Shown: positions 1-11,299 of the stretch, piece by piece
How positions within the stretch are numbered: the first letter of the stretch is position 1
Layout of the letters: every line of letters starts with the position of its first letter
Origin: Monoraphidium neglectum
Lineage: Eukaryota > Chlorophyta > Chlorophyceae > Sphaeropleales > Selenastraceae
Length of the DNA stretch: 16,361 nucleotides
Direction of reading: 5' to 3'
Assembly: GCF_000611645.1 (NCBI RefSeq)
Contig: NW_014013073.1
Coordinates: forward strand, 8,674-25,034
Notes under the pieces: generated by a model
Database searches by the model: none
Seen by the model: only the letters and a program-made list of their open reading frames with translations
Told to the model about the DNA's origin: nothing
Made by a program: the position numbers and the translations under genes

Positions 1-639
1 GCGTCAAACACTGCCCTATTGCGCGTTCGAATCTCCACCCGCCCCTGCAGCACCTGATGTGTGGGTTTCGAGATGCGGGATGCAAGGTAGAGGGTGAGAG
101 GGATGGTCCAGGTCATCTAACCTGCTTGCAGCACGGTGAAACGACATGAACGCACCACTTCTGTCACATACAAGGGCTGCGGCAGCTGCCTCCTGTGCTC
201 GTCCGCGTGCCGCTCTTTCGCGTGCCACGGCCGCGCCCGCTCACGATGGCCAACGCCGCCCCTCCGAGTGCCTGTGCAACCGCGACCGCCTCCCCTTTCT
301 CCAGCCTTAGGGAACGCGCGACGTGGCACAGGTCCCTGTGCAGGCCTGGATGCGACGAATGGATTTGGGCAGGTGCATGGGGATAGCGATGCGGTTTCGG
401 GGTGGCGCTGCGGAGGGCCTGGCCCGTGCAAAGCTGCACAAGCAACACAGGGCAAGCGCCTGGAGGAGCCCTCAAAGGCCACCCGCGCTATGGCCATCAG
501 TGCCCCAACAGCGACGCGCCCCACTGGCACGGCTGCTGGGCGTGCTGGGGCGTGCTCAGTGCGGCTGCCATGAAGCCAATGGGAGGCACGATCGCAGGCG
601 CTGCAGCTGGGCGCGCATCTGCACCCACCTGGCCCGCCG

Positions 640-783
640 CGCGCAAAGGCGGAGTATGCCTCTGTCTCCGCGGCCACCACGCTCACGTCGATGCTGTTGC
701 GCGCCTCTGGCTGCTTGCCCAGCGCGCGCAGGACGCGCAGCACGACGCGCGCCCGCTCCATTGACGCGTGCAGCGCTGCATGC
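640..783 (-). CDS. Candidate exon, weakly ankyrin-like
   Basis: This minus-strand stretch lies between a GCATGCAG acceptor near 780 and a donor CCAG|GTGGGT near 640 (boundaries approximate). It reads ALHASMERARVVLRVLRALG and then about 28 more residues, with very high GC3. The helix-turn-helix pattern (ALHAS, RVVLRVL, then a NSIDV-type turn) resembles a degenerate ankyrin repeat, and an armadillo-like repeat is also possible. A following piece near 478-540 (GALMAIARVAFEG) has similar character. I could not build a phase-consistent chain of exons, so the product stays unassigned. Confidence 0.3.
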
Positions 784-1247
784 GCAAGCGTGAGAGCCAT
801 GGGCGGTGCTCGGCGCATACACTGCCACGATTGAGAGAGCATGCACGGCTCACTGTACAAACTTATTTCTAGGCACTTGTTTGAATTGGGGGGCCCGCAT
901 GGCAGCGGGCGCTCGCTCACCCGCCAGCAGGCCGCCCCCACTGTTGCCGCTCCCATCGAGTTGCTCCATTGATGCGGGCGCACGCGTCGGCTGGTGAAAG
1001 CCCCAAATGCGATGCCGACAGCTTGTGCACACTCACGGGTCGCGCCGCTGCAGGTATGCGAAAAGCCAGAGGGAGGTATCGTGCATCAAGGCCCCAGTCA
1101 CGCCACGCCCGCCGCGTCCGCATTGCACTGCGAAAACCGGCACTTACAGCCCAAAAGCCGCCCCGCCCTACCGCTCGCGCACTGAACATATCCAAGAGGG
1201 TGGTGTTGGTGTTGCAAGGCCACCAGGCTGCGCCCGGTCGCCCTCAC

Positions 1248-1322
1248 CTGCATGTGATTGCTCTGCGCAAGCTGCCGCAGCATGCGCACTTGCGCACAGC
1301 ACCGGTCGGCCTCGCTGTTCAC
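1248..1322 (-). CDS. Candidate internal exon, unknown protein
   Basis: A 75-nt stretch (25 codons, phase 0 to 0) runs from an AAG acceptor at 1323 to a textbook donor CAG|GTGAGG at 1248/1247. The peptide begins VNSEADRC and ends QLAQSNHMQ, and looks like an amphipathic helix. The evidence is only the strong donor and high GC3. It would overlap the likely 3' UTR of the TMEM41-like gene if that transcript ends near 1144, which counts against it. No family is recognised. Confidence 0.2.
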
Positions 1323-1735
1323 CTTCCAGCCCGGTCCAGCGGATTCATGTTTCCAACCAGCACTCGCAGAGCAACGCTGTGCTTCCTTCAAAGCGGTTTG
1401 GACTGTGCTGACGACCACTATTACTCCGCGAGAGCGTGGAAAGGACGCAGCTATCGAAAACCACAAAGGAAACGCGTTGCCTGAAACTAAATGTTGTCAG
1501 CTGTTGTCGTTCACTGAACAAAAAGGGTGTGCTGCGGGCACACTGCCCTGCAGCGCATCTGCAGCGTGCAGGGATGCCAGTGCGCACGCTGTGCTTCCAA
1601 TCGCAGCAAATCAATGCAGATTCCTGCAAAGGGTCTCCACCAAGCATAGCAGGCGAGCAGGCACCATGGGCAATTCCGCCACGTTGCCCATCCCACCCGC
1701 CCGCCGCACCCAACAGTCGCCGCGCCCGCCTGCCC

Positions 1736-3589
1736 CTAGCTCGCTTTCCCGGCCTTCTCCGCCGCCGTCGCCGCCGCGCGCTTCGCCGCCGCACCCCGCC
1801 GCTCGTGCCGGTGCTTCCAGTACACCGGCACGAGAGCGACGCAGCCCACCAGCAGGCCCAGGGCAATGATGCGGGGGTTGTAGAGGTCCGCCAGAGAATG
1901 GAGGTCGGACAAGTGGTCACCGGCATGCGCCGCCATGAAATTGTTGGGCAGGCAGCCGATGAGCGTGCCTTTTGTGTGAAACAAGAGGTCGAGGTAGGGA
2001 GCCGCGTAAGGATTCAGCAAAGCAGGAGCTCAGCAGCCCATGCACGCGCTCAGCGGCCGCATGGCAGGTGCAGGGGGTCGGCGCAGCAGGTGGGCACAAC
2101 GCACGCCCCCCCAAAGGCATGCTCGCGCGTCACCTCTCTCCCTCCAAACGGGGCGAAACCCACCGAAGAAGAAGGGCAGTAGCGGCACGCCCACAATGGG
2201 GGAGGCGACGTTGATGAAGGTGTTGGGCAGGATCGGCGTGACCCTCAGGAATATGATGTACGCAAGGAGGTCGTCGTCCCGCGCCCGCACCTCGTCTGCA
2301 AAGTGCCGCAGCCTGTCCCGCCAGATCGCCAGCGCGACAGGGCGCCCAAAACACCAGGATAGGCAGTAGCAGGCCGTGGAGCCGAGAGTGCTGATCACGG
2401 CGACGAGCGCGACGCCGCGGGAGGTGCCGTAGAGCGCGCCGGAGAGCAGGGACAGCGAGACGGTGCCTTGTTGGGTGCAGGAGTGGGGGTTGTTTGCAGA
2501 GAGGGGCGGCGGGATGTTGCGCCGACACGCTGAAGGGGGCAGCACAGGTCCATGATCTGTGAAATGGAGGCGGGACCGGTTGCTGCGGCAACCTAGGAAG
2601 CTCATAGGGTACACATGTATCGCATGTGATTTGCGCGCCGCCTGCGCTCACCTGGGATGGCAAACGCCTGCATGATGACATAAGTCATGAGAATTCCCAC
2701 CGCACAAGTTTTCTGCGGGAGGCCAACAATCCCGTTTGGAAAGAAGCGTGTTTTCAGGGCGAATGCGCTCTGGAACGCAATGTGCGAGTGTGCGCATGCA
2801 TCGTAGCTGAGCCACAGCAGGTTTCCCAGGTGCTGCACCAATCAAACGTCAAAGCGGCCCCTCCCCTGCAGGCAACTTGGACACTGTGGCAGGAAAACTT
2901 TAGGCGCTGCGCAGCCCCTGCTATTCTCAACTCAGCAGGACGACACGGGCCGGTGGCTGCAACCTGCCAGGCAACGCCCCAGATGCAGACCGAGCCCGCC
3001 CCACCCCCCCCCCCTGAGTGCCTCCTGTGTTGCGCTGCGGCTGCCGTGCGCACCGGGTACGTGTCGCAGTAGCCCAGCAGCGTGTTGCGCAGCTTAATGA
3101 CCGACTCCAGGCTCCGAGGCGGGAAATTATGAACGACGGCATCGAATTCGCCGGGCTGGTGAGAAATGACACGGCGCGGTGACGGGGCGGGCGACGAGGT
3201 CAGCGAGGCGCCTGGGGCGCCTCATGCATGCATATGTAGGATGCTAGGCGCTGCATCAGCTGCCAGCGTACCATCGGGTTCCAAGCTTTGGTCACAGCAT
3301 CGCGCGCACGAGCCGGAGGCGACAGGACATGCTGTGCGGATGTGCGGGCCGCTGCGCTGCTGCATGTGTGTCGCTGTGCCAGGTCTTGCGATCGAGACGA
3401 CCCCAGCATCCCCACCTGCAGCTTTGGCATGTTCATCACGAACACGCCCAGCGCAGCAGCGCTCAAGACCAGCACCAGAAGCCCCCAAGCGATACTTGTT
3501 CGAGCATCGCGCCACAGCTGTGCCTTTGTTCGCTCCTCATCGTTGTCTACGGGATGACCAGTGACATCTGGATTCATAACGGCTGTCAT
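1736..3589 (-). CDS. TMEM41-like VTT-domain membrane protein, 5 exons, 290 aa
   Basis: Minus-strand exons, in order: 3589-3416, 3155-3054, 2712-2652, 2466-2164 and 1968-1736. Phases are 0, 0, 1, 1, the introns are all GTG...AG, and the stop is TAG at 1736-1738. An N-terminal membrane segment (about residues 33-52) is followed by the TMEM41 signature PRSLESVIKLRN, the segment TYVIMQAFAIPG joined across intron 3 to GTVSLSLLSGALYG, and the VTT (SNARE-associated/DedA-like) core. The core includes FLRVTPILPNTFINVASPIV and PFFFG|TLIGCLPNNFM, which joins cleanly across intron 4. The C-terminus is basic and Ala-rich. Known family members (TMEM41B, VMP1, plant SNARE-associated Golgi proteins) are ER/Golgi phospholipid scramblases needed for autophagosome and lipid-droplet biology; this role is inferred here. 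ATG 3589 is the first Met of exon 1, and Met5 is an alternative. The length is normal for the family. Confidence 0.88.
2713..3053 (-). other. Intron 2 of the TMEM41-like gene
   Basis: This 341-nt intron runs from donor CCG|GTGCGC to acceptor CCGCAG|AAA. It contains a C-homopolymer stretch at about 3001-3014 on the plus strand (G-run in the transcript) and no exon-like sequence that I can support. It joins residues TYP to KTCAVG, which restores the spacing seen between the RSLESV helix and the MQAFAIPG segment in TMEM41 proteins. Confidence 0.7.
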
Positions 3590-4500
3590 AGAGCCGCTAT
3601 GAGCGCTCCTAGGCCAAAGACGAGGTGGACCTTGGCTGAATGCCGCGCCCCTGGCCTTGCCTGCTTTCCACGCAGCGCATCAACAAGCCATCGCAGCAAA
3701 TAATTAGACAAAGAGACGAATTGCACGTTGCCGTGTGGGATGGTGCAGGGGTGATCTGGTGCCCTGGAAGGGAAGGGAGTTAGGTGTGCGGTTGCCGGTG
3801 CCGACAAATGGGCGGTGTTGCCTGGATTCCACGCTGGCCACGGCTGTTCCTCCCCTCCAACTATGGTCACGCCATTTCGCGGTATTGCCAGTCAGGCAGT
3901 GCCCGACCTGGGGTCGGTCAACACTGACGCGTGGGTCAAATCCTGCCGCTCGTAGCTGTCCCCTGCCTCGGCATGGTGCTCTGCGATTGCAGCGCGTTAC
4001 ACGCATCAAGAACTATGGAGCGAGCGACTATGAAACGAGTAAAAAGAGCGCGATCATTGGTTGTATGCATGTAATGCTGCCTGCCTAAATAATTGGGTAA
4101 ACCAGCCAGCTGTTTGTTTGAAATTAGCTGTGCAAGATAGACGACGCTTCGTTCCATAGGGGGCAAAAAGAGGGCAGGAGGGGTCACGAAAATATGTGCG
4201 CCCAGCACGAACCAGGACGCCGTCGTTGATGCGATGCAGTAATGCTGGGCGCCGGTCAAGCCTTGGATGCCAATTGCACGCCGGAAGGCGTCCGCATGTG
4301 GCCCTTCAGGCCCCGGAGCACTTGGAGCTGCAGATCAAGTGAGAGTGGGAGAGGGGAGGTGCGCAGAAGCGAGGTCAATACGCCGCGCATGCGGGTTGGA
4401 CCGTTGGCAACAAACGCGCCGGCAAATTGATGAACTGTGTTCACTGAGCCGCTTTCGCCGCCAACACACATGGCTATCTCTCTTGGCCGTGCAATCACGC
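3590..4500. other. Intergenic: SLC37 3' UTR and TMEM41-like 5' region
   Basis: This 911-bp stretch lies between the SLC37-type stop and the TMEM41-like start, both on the minus strand. It is more AT-rich than its surroundings at about 4000-4150. It contains a minus-strand TGTAA, a possible poly(A) signal for the SLC37-type gene about 500 nt after its stop. The remainder (3590 to about 3980) should hold the TMEM41-like promoter and 5' UTR, but I see no clear TATA box. No open frame here looks coding. Confidence 0.5.
3997..4001 (-). terminator. Possible TGTAA poly(A) signal of the SLC37-type gene
   Basis: TTACA on the plus strand reads TGTAA on the minus strand, the usual chlorophyte polyadenylation signal. 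It lies 500 nt beyond the TAG of the SLC37-type gene and about 410 nt before the TMEM41-like start codon. It is a 5-base motif, so chance is a real alternative. Confidence 0.35.
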
Positions 4501-7500
4501 CTAAACCAATGCAAAGGACGACAGAACGACAGTTGTGGGCTCCACTATGCGCACCTCCTTGGCGCACAACCGAATGAGCAGGGCCCCCGCTGCAATGGCC
4601 GAAAGATACAGCATCATGAAGACGCCATCAAAGCCGCCCGCCTCGGCGATGATGCCCGTGAGCAGGGGGCCGATGGCCGCGCCGATCGAGCCCATCCCGT
4701 CAATGATTGCGGTTACCGTGGCCAGGGCCTGGTCACGACAGGACGTGATGAGTTGAGGAGAAAAGGTGCCGCCTCAGTCGCGCATGGTGGGGAGCTGCAA
4801 AAGCCCGGACCGCGCAGCTCGCCCCAGCGTCATGCGCATCCCCGCCAGGCCGCAACGCGCCCGGCCGCCGCACCTTTGCGTTCCCGTTCAGGCTCTCATG
4901 CGTCCCGAGGTCGGCGCTGACCGCCGTCGTTATGAGCGCGTACGGCCCATTGACCAGGAACCCGCACGCCATCATCAGCCCGACATTGGCCGCCAGGCTG
5001 AGGTGGCCGTACGCGCGGTACAGCCACAGCGCCGGCACGCACACGGCCGTGAACCCCGTCGCCACCAGCGCGCTGGCCCCGGTCTTGTCCGACAGGTGGC
5101 CGGCCAGGATGCCGCCCGCGACGCCGCCGACGTCGAACAAGGTGGACAGGTCGCCCGCCTGCTTGGCCGACAGCATGCGGCCCTGGATGGGGGTTGACTT
5201 GATGTAGAACGGCAGCCAGTAAAGGAATGTGTACGCGATGAGCTTCGAGAAGAAGAGGCAGAGCGCGAACGACGCGACGCCGGGGATGGCCCAGGCCTCC
5301 CAGAGGGTGACGCTCTCAGACTCTGCGGCGGCGCCCGCCTTGGGGTGCTCCTCGAAATCGTCCGGCTGCGGCTGCGGTCACGGTCAGATCACGGGCCGAG
5401 ATCGAGGGTGGGCCAACGGAGGATTCAACGGTCTGGCAAGAGAGCATCGCAGGGTCGGCCTCGCAGCAAGCAGGGGGGCCGCCAGCGCCCGTGGACGCAT
5501 GCGAAGCTTTCCACTAGTCTCGTGATTCGCCTGCATCAACAGGGCCCCTCAACACCAGAACCCCCCTCCCTCTGCAAGGACCATCCTCCCCCAAGGACAA
5601 GCCGCATCTGGGACGTGGGCGCACCTCGTCCGTCGACTTTACGGCTTCGTAGGACCCCGCCGCCGCCAGCCCCACATCAGCCGGCGACACCACCAGGAGC
5701 AGGTACACCAGCACCCCCAGCACGCTGATGGCGACGCCCGGCACGGCGAAGCTGTAGCCCCAGCCGTACTGCAGGCAGGCCGCGGCGACGACCGTGCCGG
5801 CGATGTTGCCGACCGAGGTGTGAGCGTTCCATATGCCCATGACGAGGCCGCGCTTGCCCTTGCCGTACCAGTTTGCCATAATGGACACGACGCTCGGCCA
5901 CCCCGTGGACTGGAACGCGCCCGCAAACACCTGGACGCCGAGAGGGCGGGGCGGGGCAGGCCATCGCAGCGGATAAAGAAGGGTGCAGATGTGCGGGAGG
6001 GACGCCCTGCAGGGCCGCCTGGCGGGCTGCGGGCTCCTGAGGATCTGACTGGACCTGCCGCCTGGCAGGTGGTGCCTGCTGCCTGGCGGCGCTGCCCCGA
6101 TGACCTGGGAACAGGCGACAAAGGCGCCGGGCCTCTGAGGGCTCACCATGACTGTTGCAAAGTAGCTCATCTCGTGGATGTCCCAGAAGTATCCCTTTGG
6201 GGGGAAGGGGGGGTGAAAGGGTGAAACACAACTTGCTTCAGTCGGCGCTTCGAAGCCGCTGGAAATGTGCAGCGCGCTTGTGTCTGCGCGGACCCGCTCC
6301 CAGACCGGCTGCAGGCTGTCGGCTCCAGGGCTGCGAGCCACGAGCGCCTGCGCCACTGCACAGTGCTGATCGGTCCCAGCAACCCCTGCCCACTGCTCCG
6401 GTCGTTCCCCCGCCCATGCCGTCTCGGCACGTCTGTCTTGCTGCCTGCATGTGCTCCTCGCCATCGCATACCCCGGCCCCCTCGCCGCGCCGCACCATGC
6501 CGAAGAGCGTGGTCAGCAAGCCGCTGAGCACCATGCCGCCGCTGAGGAACAGGCGCAGGTCGGTTCGGTCCCCGATGTGGCCCGCCACAAACATGCCCAG
6601 AGCGTAGGCCGCCAGGAACGACAAATCCACCTGGCCCAGCAGCGACTGCGCGGGGTGCGGTGGGCGGCAGCGGCGGTGGACGTGGATGTGGGGCGCCCGT
6701 CTCAGGGCCTGGGCACAGCTGACGCCACTGCCCAACCACCGCGCCGGCTGATGAGTGGGTGCAGGCTGCACGCGGCTTCCCTATTAGAGGGGGTCGTTTG
6801 CCCCGGACAGCGTCGTGTGTCGCCCTCCAACGGCGCGTGCTCCCTCGCCGCGGCTGAGCAGCTGGGCGGGTCGACAGCCGCCGTCGCTGCAGCTGCCAGG
6901 AGCGGTCAAACAACCTTCTGCCCGCTGCCATCGTGCGGGGCCCAGCTGCTGCACGCACCGATCCGTTTGGCCCGTTGAACGGCGCCCAGCCGAGGCTGCT
7001 GGCCACTTCGGCGTCCGACAGCAGCGCTTTGTTGGCGGCTGTGATCTTGTCCCCTTTCAAGACGCTGCTCGGCACGAGGAAGGAAAGCACATGCGGCAGA
7101 GCGGAGGGTTTGAAACAAGCTACAGGCTCCTACACCTGCTGCCATGCTCTGGGTGCAGTGCTAATCTGGGTGAAGCGCTGCTACGGCAGGCCGGCAGACC
7201 GGGGTGAGCGGTTCGCAGCAACGAGCCTGCTTCCCGCACCTTTTCACAACGCTCGGCGGCTTCCTTGTCGCGTGAAATAGCGCATATGTGAAGAACGTGA
7301 GCACCAGCGCCTACGCCAGGGGAGGTTCGCGACGAAGGTGGCGGCGCCAGCGCATGTGTGCGCGCCCGCGGTCAGAGTACTCAGCTAGTTGGAAGCAGCA
7401 GCGCACGTTCCGTCTGGCCGGCGCTGCGCCCACCGCTGGATCGAAGCAATCAAAGCACAACCACAGCAATCCGCACCATGTTTTTGTAGAACGTGTGGCT

Positions 7501-7578
7501 GAACCTCCTTCCATAGCACTGGTGCAGTGCATCGATGCCCGGTGGAATGCTTGGGGCAGCTCGTGTCCGCGGCCTCAT
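4501..7578 (-). CDS. SLC37-type glycerol-3-phosphate transporter (MFS), 8 exons, 502 aa
   Basis: Minus-strand exons: 7578-7477, 7310-7240, 7064-6959, 6645-6496, 6194-6147, 5930-5625, 5371-4874, 4728-4501 (TAG 4501-4503). All seven introns are GTG...AG and every join keeps frame. Family landmarks are PPGID near the N-terminus, [13 protein letters not shown] (about 46-58), [19 protein letters not shown], the MFS loop [10 protein letters not shown] (115-124), [37 protein letters not shown] (182-201), [20 protein letters not shown] (340-359) and [20 protein letters not shown]. The pattern predicts 12 membrane helices with a central acidic loop (PDDFEEHPK, about 264-272). SLC37 and plant G3Pp proteins exchange glycerol-3-phosphate or sugar-phosphate for phosphate, at the ER or other membranes. 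The exact substrate and membrane here are inferred. ATG 7578 is chosen because it gives the expected short N-terminus. Confidence 0.92.
6147..6194 (-). other. 48-nt small exon of the SLC37-type gene
   Basis: Exon 5 is only 16 codons ([16 protein letters not shown]), flanked by AAAG acceptor and ATG|GTGAGC donor. Without it the conserved stretch between LFGM and [11 protein letters not shown] would be missing, and with it the family spacing is exact. It is in phase 0 on both sides, so skipping it would delete 16 residues without a frameshift. Confidence 0.85.
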
Positions 7579-7973
7579 GTTGCTGCCAGCTGCTCTATTA
7601 TCGGCTGCCTGTTGATTTGCCGATGCCGGCGACAAGGGTGCCTCGCCACGGTGGGGGCGAGGTGTCGCGTAGAAATTGGAACGCCTAGGCAGCGTGCACT
7701 GTATGTAAATCTAACATAGGCAACACATGACACTATATGGATACCCATGTCCTTCCTCGTGTTCTCTTCCCTTTCAATTGTGCCGGTGCCGACGCAGTCA
7801 CTCGAAAGGCAGCACCGATGGCTTTCAGCAGTATGCTGGTCGCGCAGGAAACCCAGCACGTTTGACCTGAAATTCAGCGGGTTTTTATCGCACGGCGTGA
7901 GGTACATATTGAAGAAACGCAGCAGCAAAACTGCCTGCGGGCCGGTCCGCCCTGCTCGTTGAGCTCCAGCGCG
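7579..7973. promoter_or_regulatory. Divergent (head-to-head) promoter region
   Basis: The 395 bp separate the start codons of the SLC37-type gene (minus) and the TMEM184-like gene (plus), so both 5' UTRs and both promoters must fit here. The middle part (about 7690-7780) is noticeably more AT-rich than the flanks. I see no convincing TATA box or named motif and no coding segment. Confidence 0.55.
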
Positions 7974-10697
7974 ATGAGGGACGCAGAAGCTCTGCTGAAT
8001 GATCCGGCAAGCTTGTCCCTGGCAGGCGTGTGCACGCTGGGGGCGATCGGTATCTCCATTTTCCAGGTTGGCGTGCTCGGCAAAACGCGCGCTCAGGGCC
8101 GTCTGAAGGCCGTGGTGCAGTGTGTTGATGTCCTAAACGGTATCATGCAGATTTTGTGCCACCTCAGAAACTACACGGAGCCCGTGTTTCAGGTGCGGAT
8201 GCGCATTGCATGCGCGCCAGCGAAGCGCTCGCTTGCGCGCAGACCCAGTCAAGGGATAAAACAGCATTGTATGGCAGGCAGCACACACAGTCCACCCATC
8301 ATCTGAGGTAAGCCAGGCACCCGCCCGCGCCAATTGACCGCACAATCCTGCGGGCGACGACGCCGGCCGGCAGCGGCACCTCAAATGGCAGCGCCTGCAC
8401 GTGCGACGATGCGAGCCGCGCCGCGGCCCCCGCGCTTCACCCACTGCCACAGAGGTACATCATCCGCCTGATCTTCATGGTACCAGTCTACGCCATCGGG
8501 TCCTGGTTCTCCCTCAAGTACCGCGACGCGGCCATATACTTTGACACCATCCGCGACTGGTGTGTACCGCACGTGCACGCATGTGTGGCGTGCAGCTTGC
8601 GGGACATTGTATCCGCTGCCATCTCTGGGTGCAGCAGCGCATGCCAAGCCGGATGTTGGGCATAGAGAAGGCAGTTGCGGCTGTACAGGCGGCGAGCAAT
8701 ATCGGGCAGCAAGGCGGACGGCAGGTGCGGCGTAATCGGGCTCTCGGGGCGGTGGTGCTGATGCCTGAGGGCTCTCCTTGCCCGGATGCACATGAGGGCA
8801 GCGAAGTGGCCCCGCCCTCATACGTCAGTGGTGGCTTCGTGCTGGAGCAGGCAAACCTCACTCAGCGTTGGCTGCAGGGGGGCTGCGAGCCGGCCAGCCT
8901 CGGGCTGCATCATTGCGAGCAGCCGCCTGACTGTGGGCTTGACGCTGGTGGCCTGCACCATCCGTGCTGCAAAAGCGCGGGCAGATTCTGTATTACACAG
9001 AGTTCCTCCACTCCCCCCTCCTGAATTCCTGTATGAATCACCACCTTGTTGCAGCTATGAGGCGTGGATCATCTACAACTTCACCAGCCTGCTGCTGGCG
9101 TATGTGGGCGGCCCAGGGGCTGTGGTGGTCAAGGCGGAGGGCAAGGTGGTGCACCCCTCATGGTCACACCTCACATGCTGCTTGCCGGCAATGCAGGTGC
9201 GGCGCACGGCGTGCGGTCGGGGCGATGCACTTTTCGCGGCGGTTGATGCCTCCCCCGAGCACTTGGTGGTTGTGGGCAGGCCACTCAACAGCGACAAGGA
9301 GCCATGAGGCGGTTGCTTCAAATCGAGGGAACCGCTAGTGGCCATTTGCTGGGCGCGTTTTGATCCCTTCCATGCTCGCAGGTGGACGGCTTCTTCCTGC
9401 GGCGCTGCAAGCAGGGCACGCTGCAGTTTGTGCTGATGAAGCCCATCATGGCGGCGCTCACGCTGATACTGTACGCCGCAAACGCCTACACCGACGGCGA
9501 CATGAGCCCCAAGAACGGGTGCGCTGCCATTGACAATCGGGTACGCCTGCTCGTGCCGCATGCTTCAGGGGTGGACGGTGCCCGAAACCATCCTGACCAC
9601 CCGCGGTCAAACACCTGCAGAGCACACCCATGCCTCAACTCAAGCTCATGCTGACGTCCACTTTTGTCTGCGCCCCACCCACCCCGCCCCTGCCCGACGC
9701 GGCACAGGTATTTCTACATATCCATCATGTACAACGTGTGCTACACGTTTGCACTGTACGGCCTCATGCTGTTCTGGATCGGCGCAAGCGAGCTGCTGGC
9801 GCCGTTCAACCCGCTCCTCAAGTTTATTCTCGTCAAGACGGTGGTGTTCCTCACGTTCTGGCAGGTCAGCGGCCTGGAAGGGGCTGCGGGACGGGGTGGG
9901 GCGACTCACGAAAACCGCGGTCAAGGCAGGGCAGCTAGGCAGGATTTTGCTGCCGCCAGGGATGCGCTATTAGTACCCGATCTTGCGGCCAAGGTTCGCG
10001 CCACAGATCCTCATAGCTGATTGCTGGTCATAGCTGACCGCCGCCAGTGGACCATTCAAACGTGTTTTTTGCCCCAGGGCATCGTGATCTCCGCGGTCAA
10101 CAGCATGGGCGAGATCCGCGACCCCGAGGACGGCAAGGCCCTCCAGAACTTCATGATCTGCGTGGAGATGCTGCTCGCGGGCACCGCAATGATCTACGCC
10201 TTCCCCTACAAGCAGTACTCTATCGGCGGCTCGACGGCCGGCTTCCGCCTCGACGCGTTTGCGCACGCGGCCAGCGTCTCGGACGTCGTAAAGGACGTCG
10301 TGCACGTGTTTGCCCCCTCGTATTCCGACTACGTCCTGTACAGCGACGGCGGCCCCGCCGACCACGTGAAGCGCAAGAAGTTCAGGGGCCAGAAGGGCAC
10401 GGACGCGCCCAAGTCGAGCTTGGTGAAGAACATGGCCAAGACGGGGCTGGCGGGGCTGGACAACGTGCTTGAGGCGGCCGGCGGGCTGGCGGCGGGGCGG
10501 CGCAGCAAGACGCCGGCGCCGAGCGCGTCCAAGGCGGCGCGGGCGATGGAGCGCAACAGGTGGGGGGCTTCGGGGCCGAGTGGTGGGGGCGAACGTCAGG
10601 GGAGCAAGGGTGACAAGGCCTGCGCGGCCGTGGGAAACTGGCGCATCACAGCAATGATACTGATATTTGAGCTGTGGATCGCACCTTGAGACACACA

Positions 10698-10742
<45 letters not shown>

Positions 10743-11264
10743 TCCACCAGCCTCGCCTACCCTTGCTACCCGTGCATATCCCTGCGCACCCCTCAAAACC
10801 TCTTGCCCGCCGGCCACACACCATCAAAACATCCTCTCAGGGACATGGCAATCCTCCTGGACTCGGACTCTGACGCCATGGATTCAGAGGAGGAGGGTGG
10901 CGGACACCTGGGCACCATGGTCGCTTCAGGCTCTGACGGGGAGTCCTCCGACAGCGGCGGCGACTCCCCCCGCTCCCCACACTCCACGCGCCCGTCTTCC
11001 CGCCGCGCGTCCCGCCCGGACAACGGCGCGGGCCTGCCGGGCGGCGGCAACGGCGCGAGCGGCGGCGGGCGCGGCAGGGGCGGGGCGCGGGCGGACGGGG
11101 CGCCGACGCCGCTGCGGCGGAGGATGAGGCTTCTGAGCTCGAGCGATGAGGAGGGGGGCGGCGAAGGGGCTGGCGGGTCGGAGGGGGAGGATGAGGAGAG
11201 GCATGGCCACGCACGGGCGTCTGAGCTTGCCACAGCGCAGCAGCGGGAGCGGCCGAGCCAGCAA

Positions 11265-11299
<35 letters not shown>

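Larger units (their letters stand above)
1..1735. other. Left region without a confident gene
   Basis: No protein family can be recognised with confidence on either strand. The minus strand holds a few exon-like pieces with good splice sites, listed separately, which may belong to a gene running out of the left edge. The part just left of 1736 should be the 3' UTR of the TMEM41-like gene. A minus-strand TGTAA (TTACA at 1144-1148) is the only such signal I noticed there, about 590 nt past that stop. Long open frames exist on both strands, but they are expected in DNA this GC-rich and show no family signature. Confidence 0.5.

Noticed and set aside
18..40. GTTCGAATC resembling a tRNA T-loop at the left edge
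   Set aside because: The flanking five bases on each side do not pair, and the rest of a tRNA is absent or outside the window.
117..983. Minus-strand 288-codon open frame
   Set aside because: It passes through likely splice sites, and most of it has intron-like composition (Cys/Pro/Arg-rich, no family signature). Only short parts look coding.
3880..3960. tRNA-like stretch with a B-box-like GGGTCAAATCC near 3931-3942
   Set aside because: The T-loop is one base short, the anticodon-like hairpin has no T at position 33, and no 7-bp acceptor stem can be paired consistently with that T-arm. I do not call a tRNA.
5514..6464. Minus-strand 316-codon frame read as one protein
   Set aside because: Only 5930-5625 and the frame of 6194-6147 are coding. 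The rest is intron reading through, as the conserved SLC37 spacing shows.
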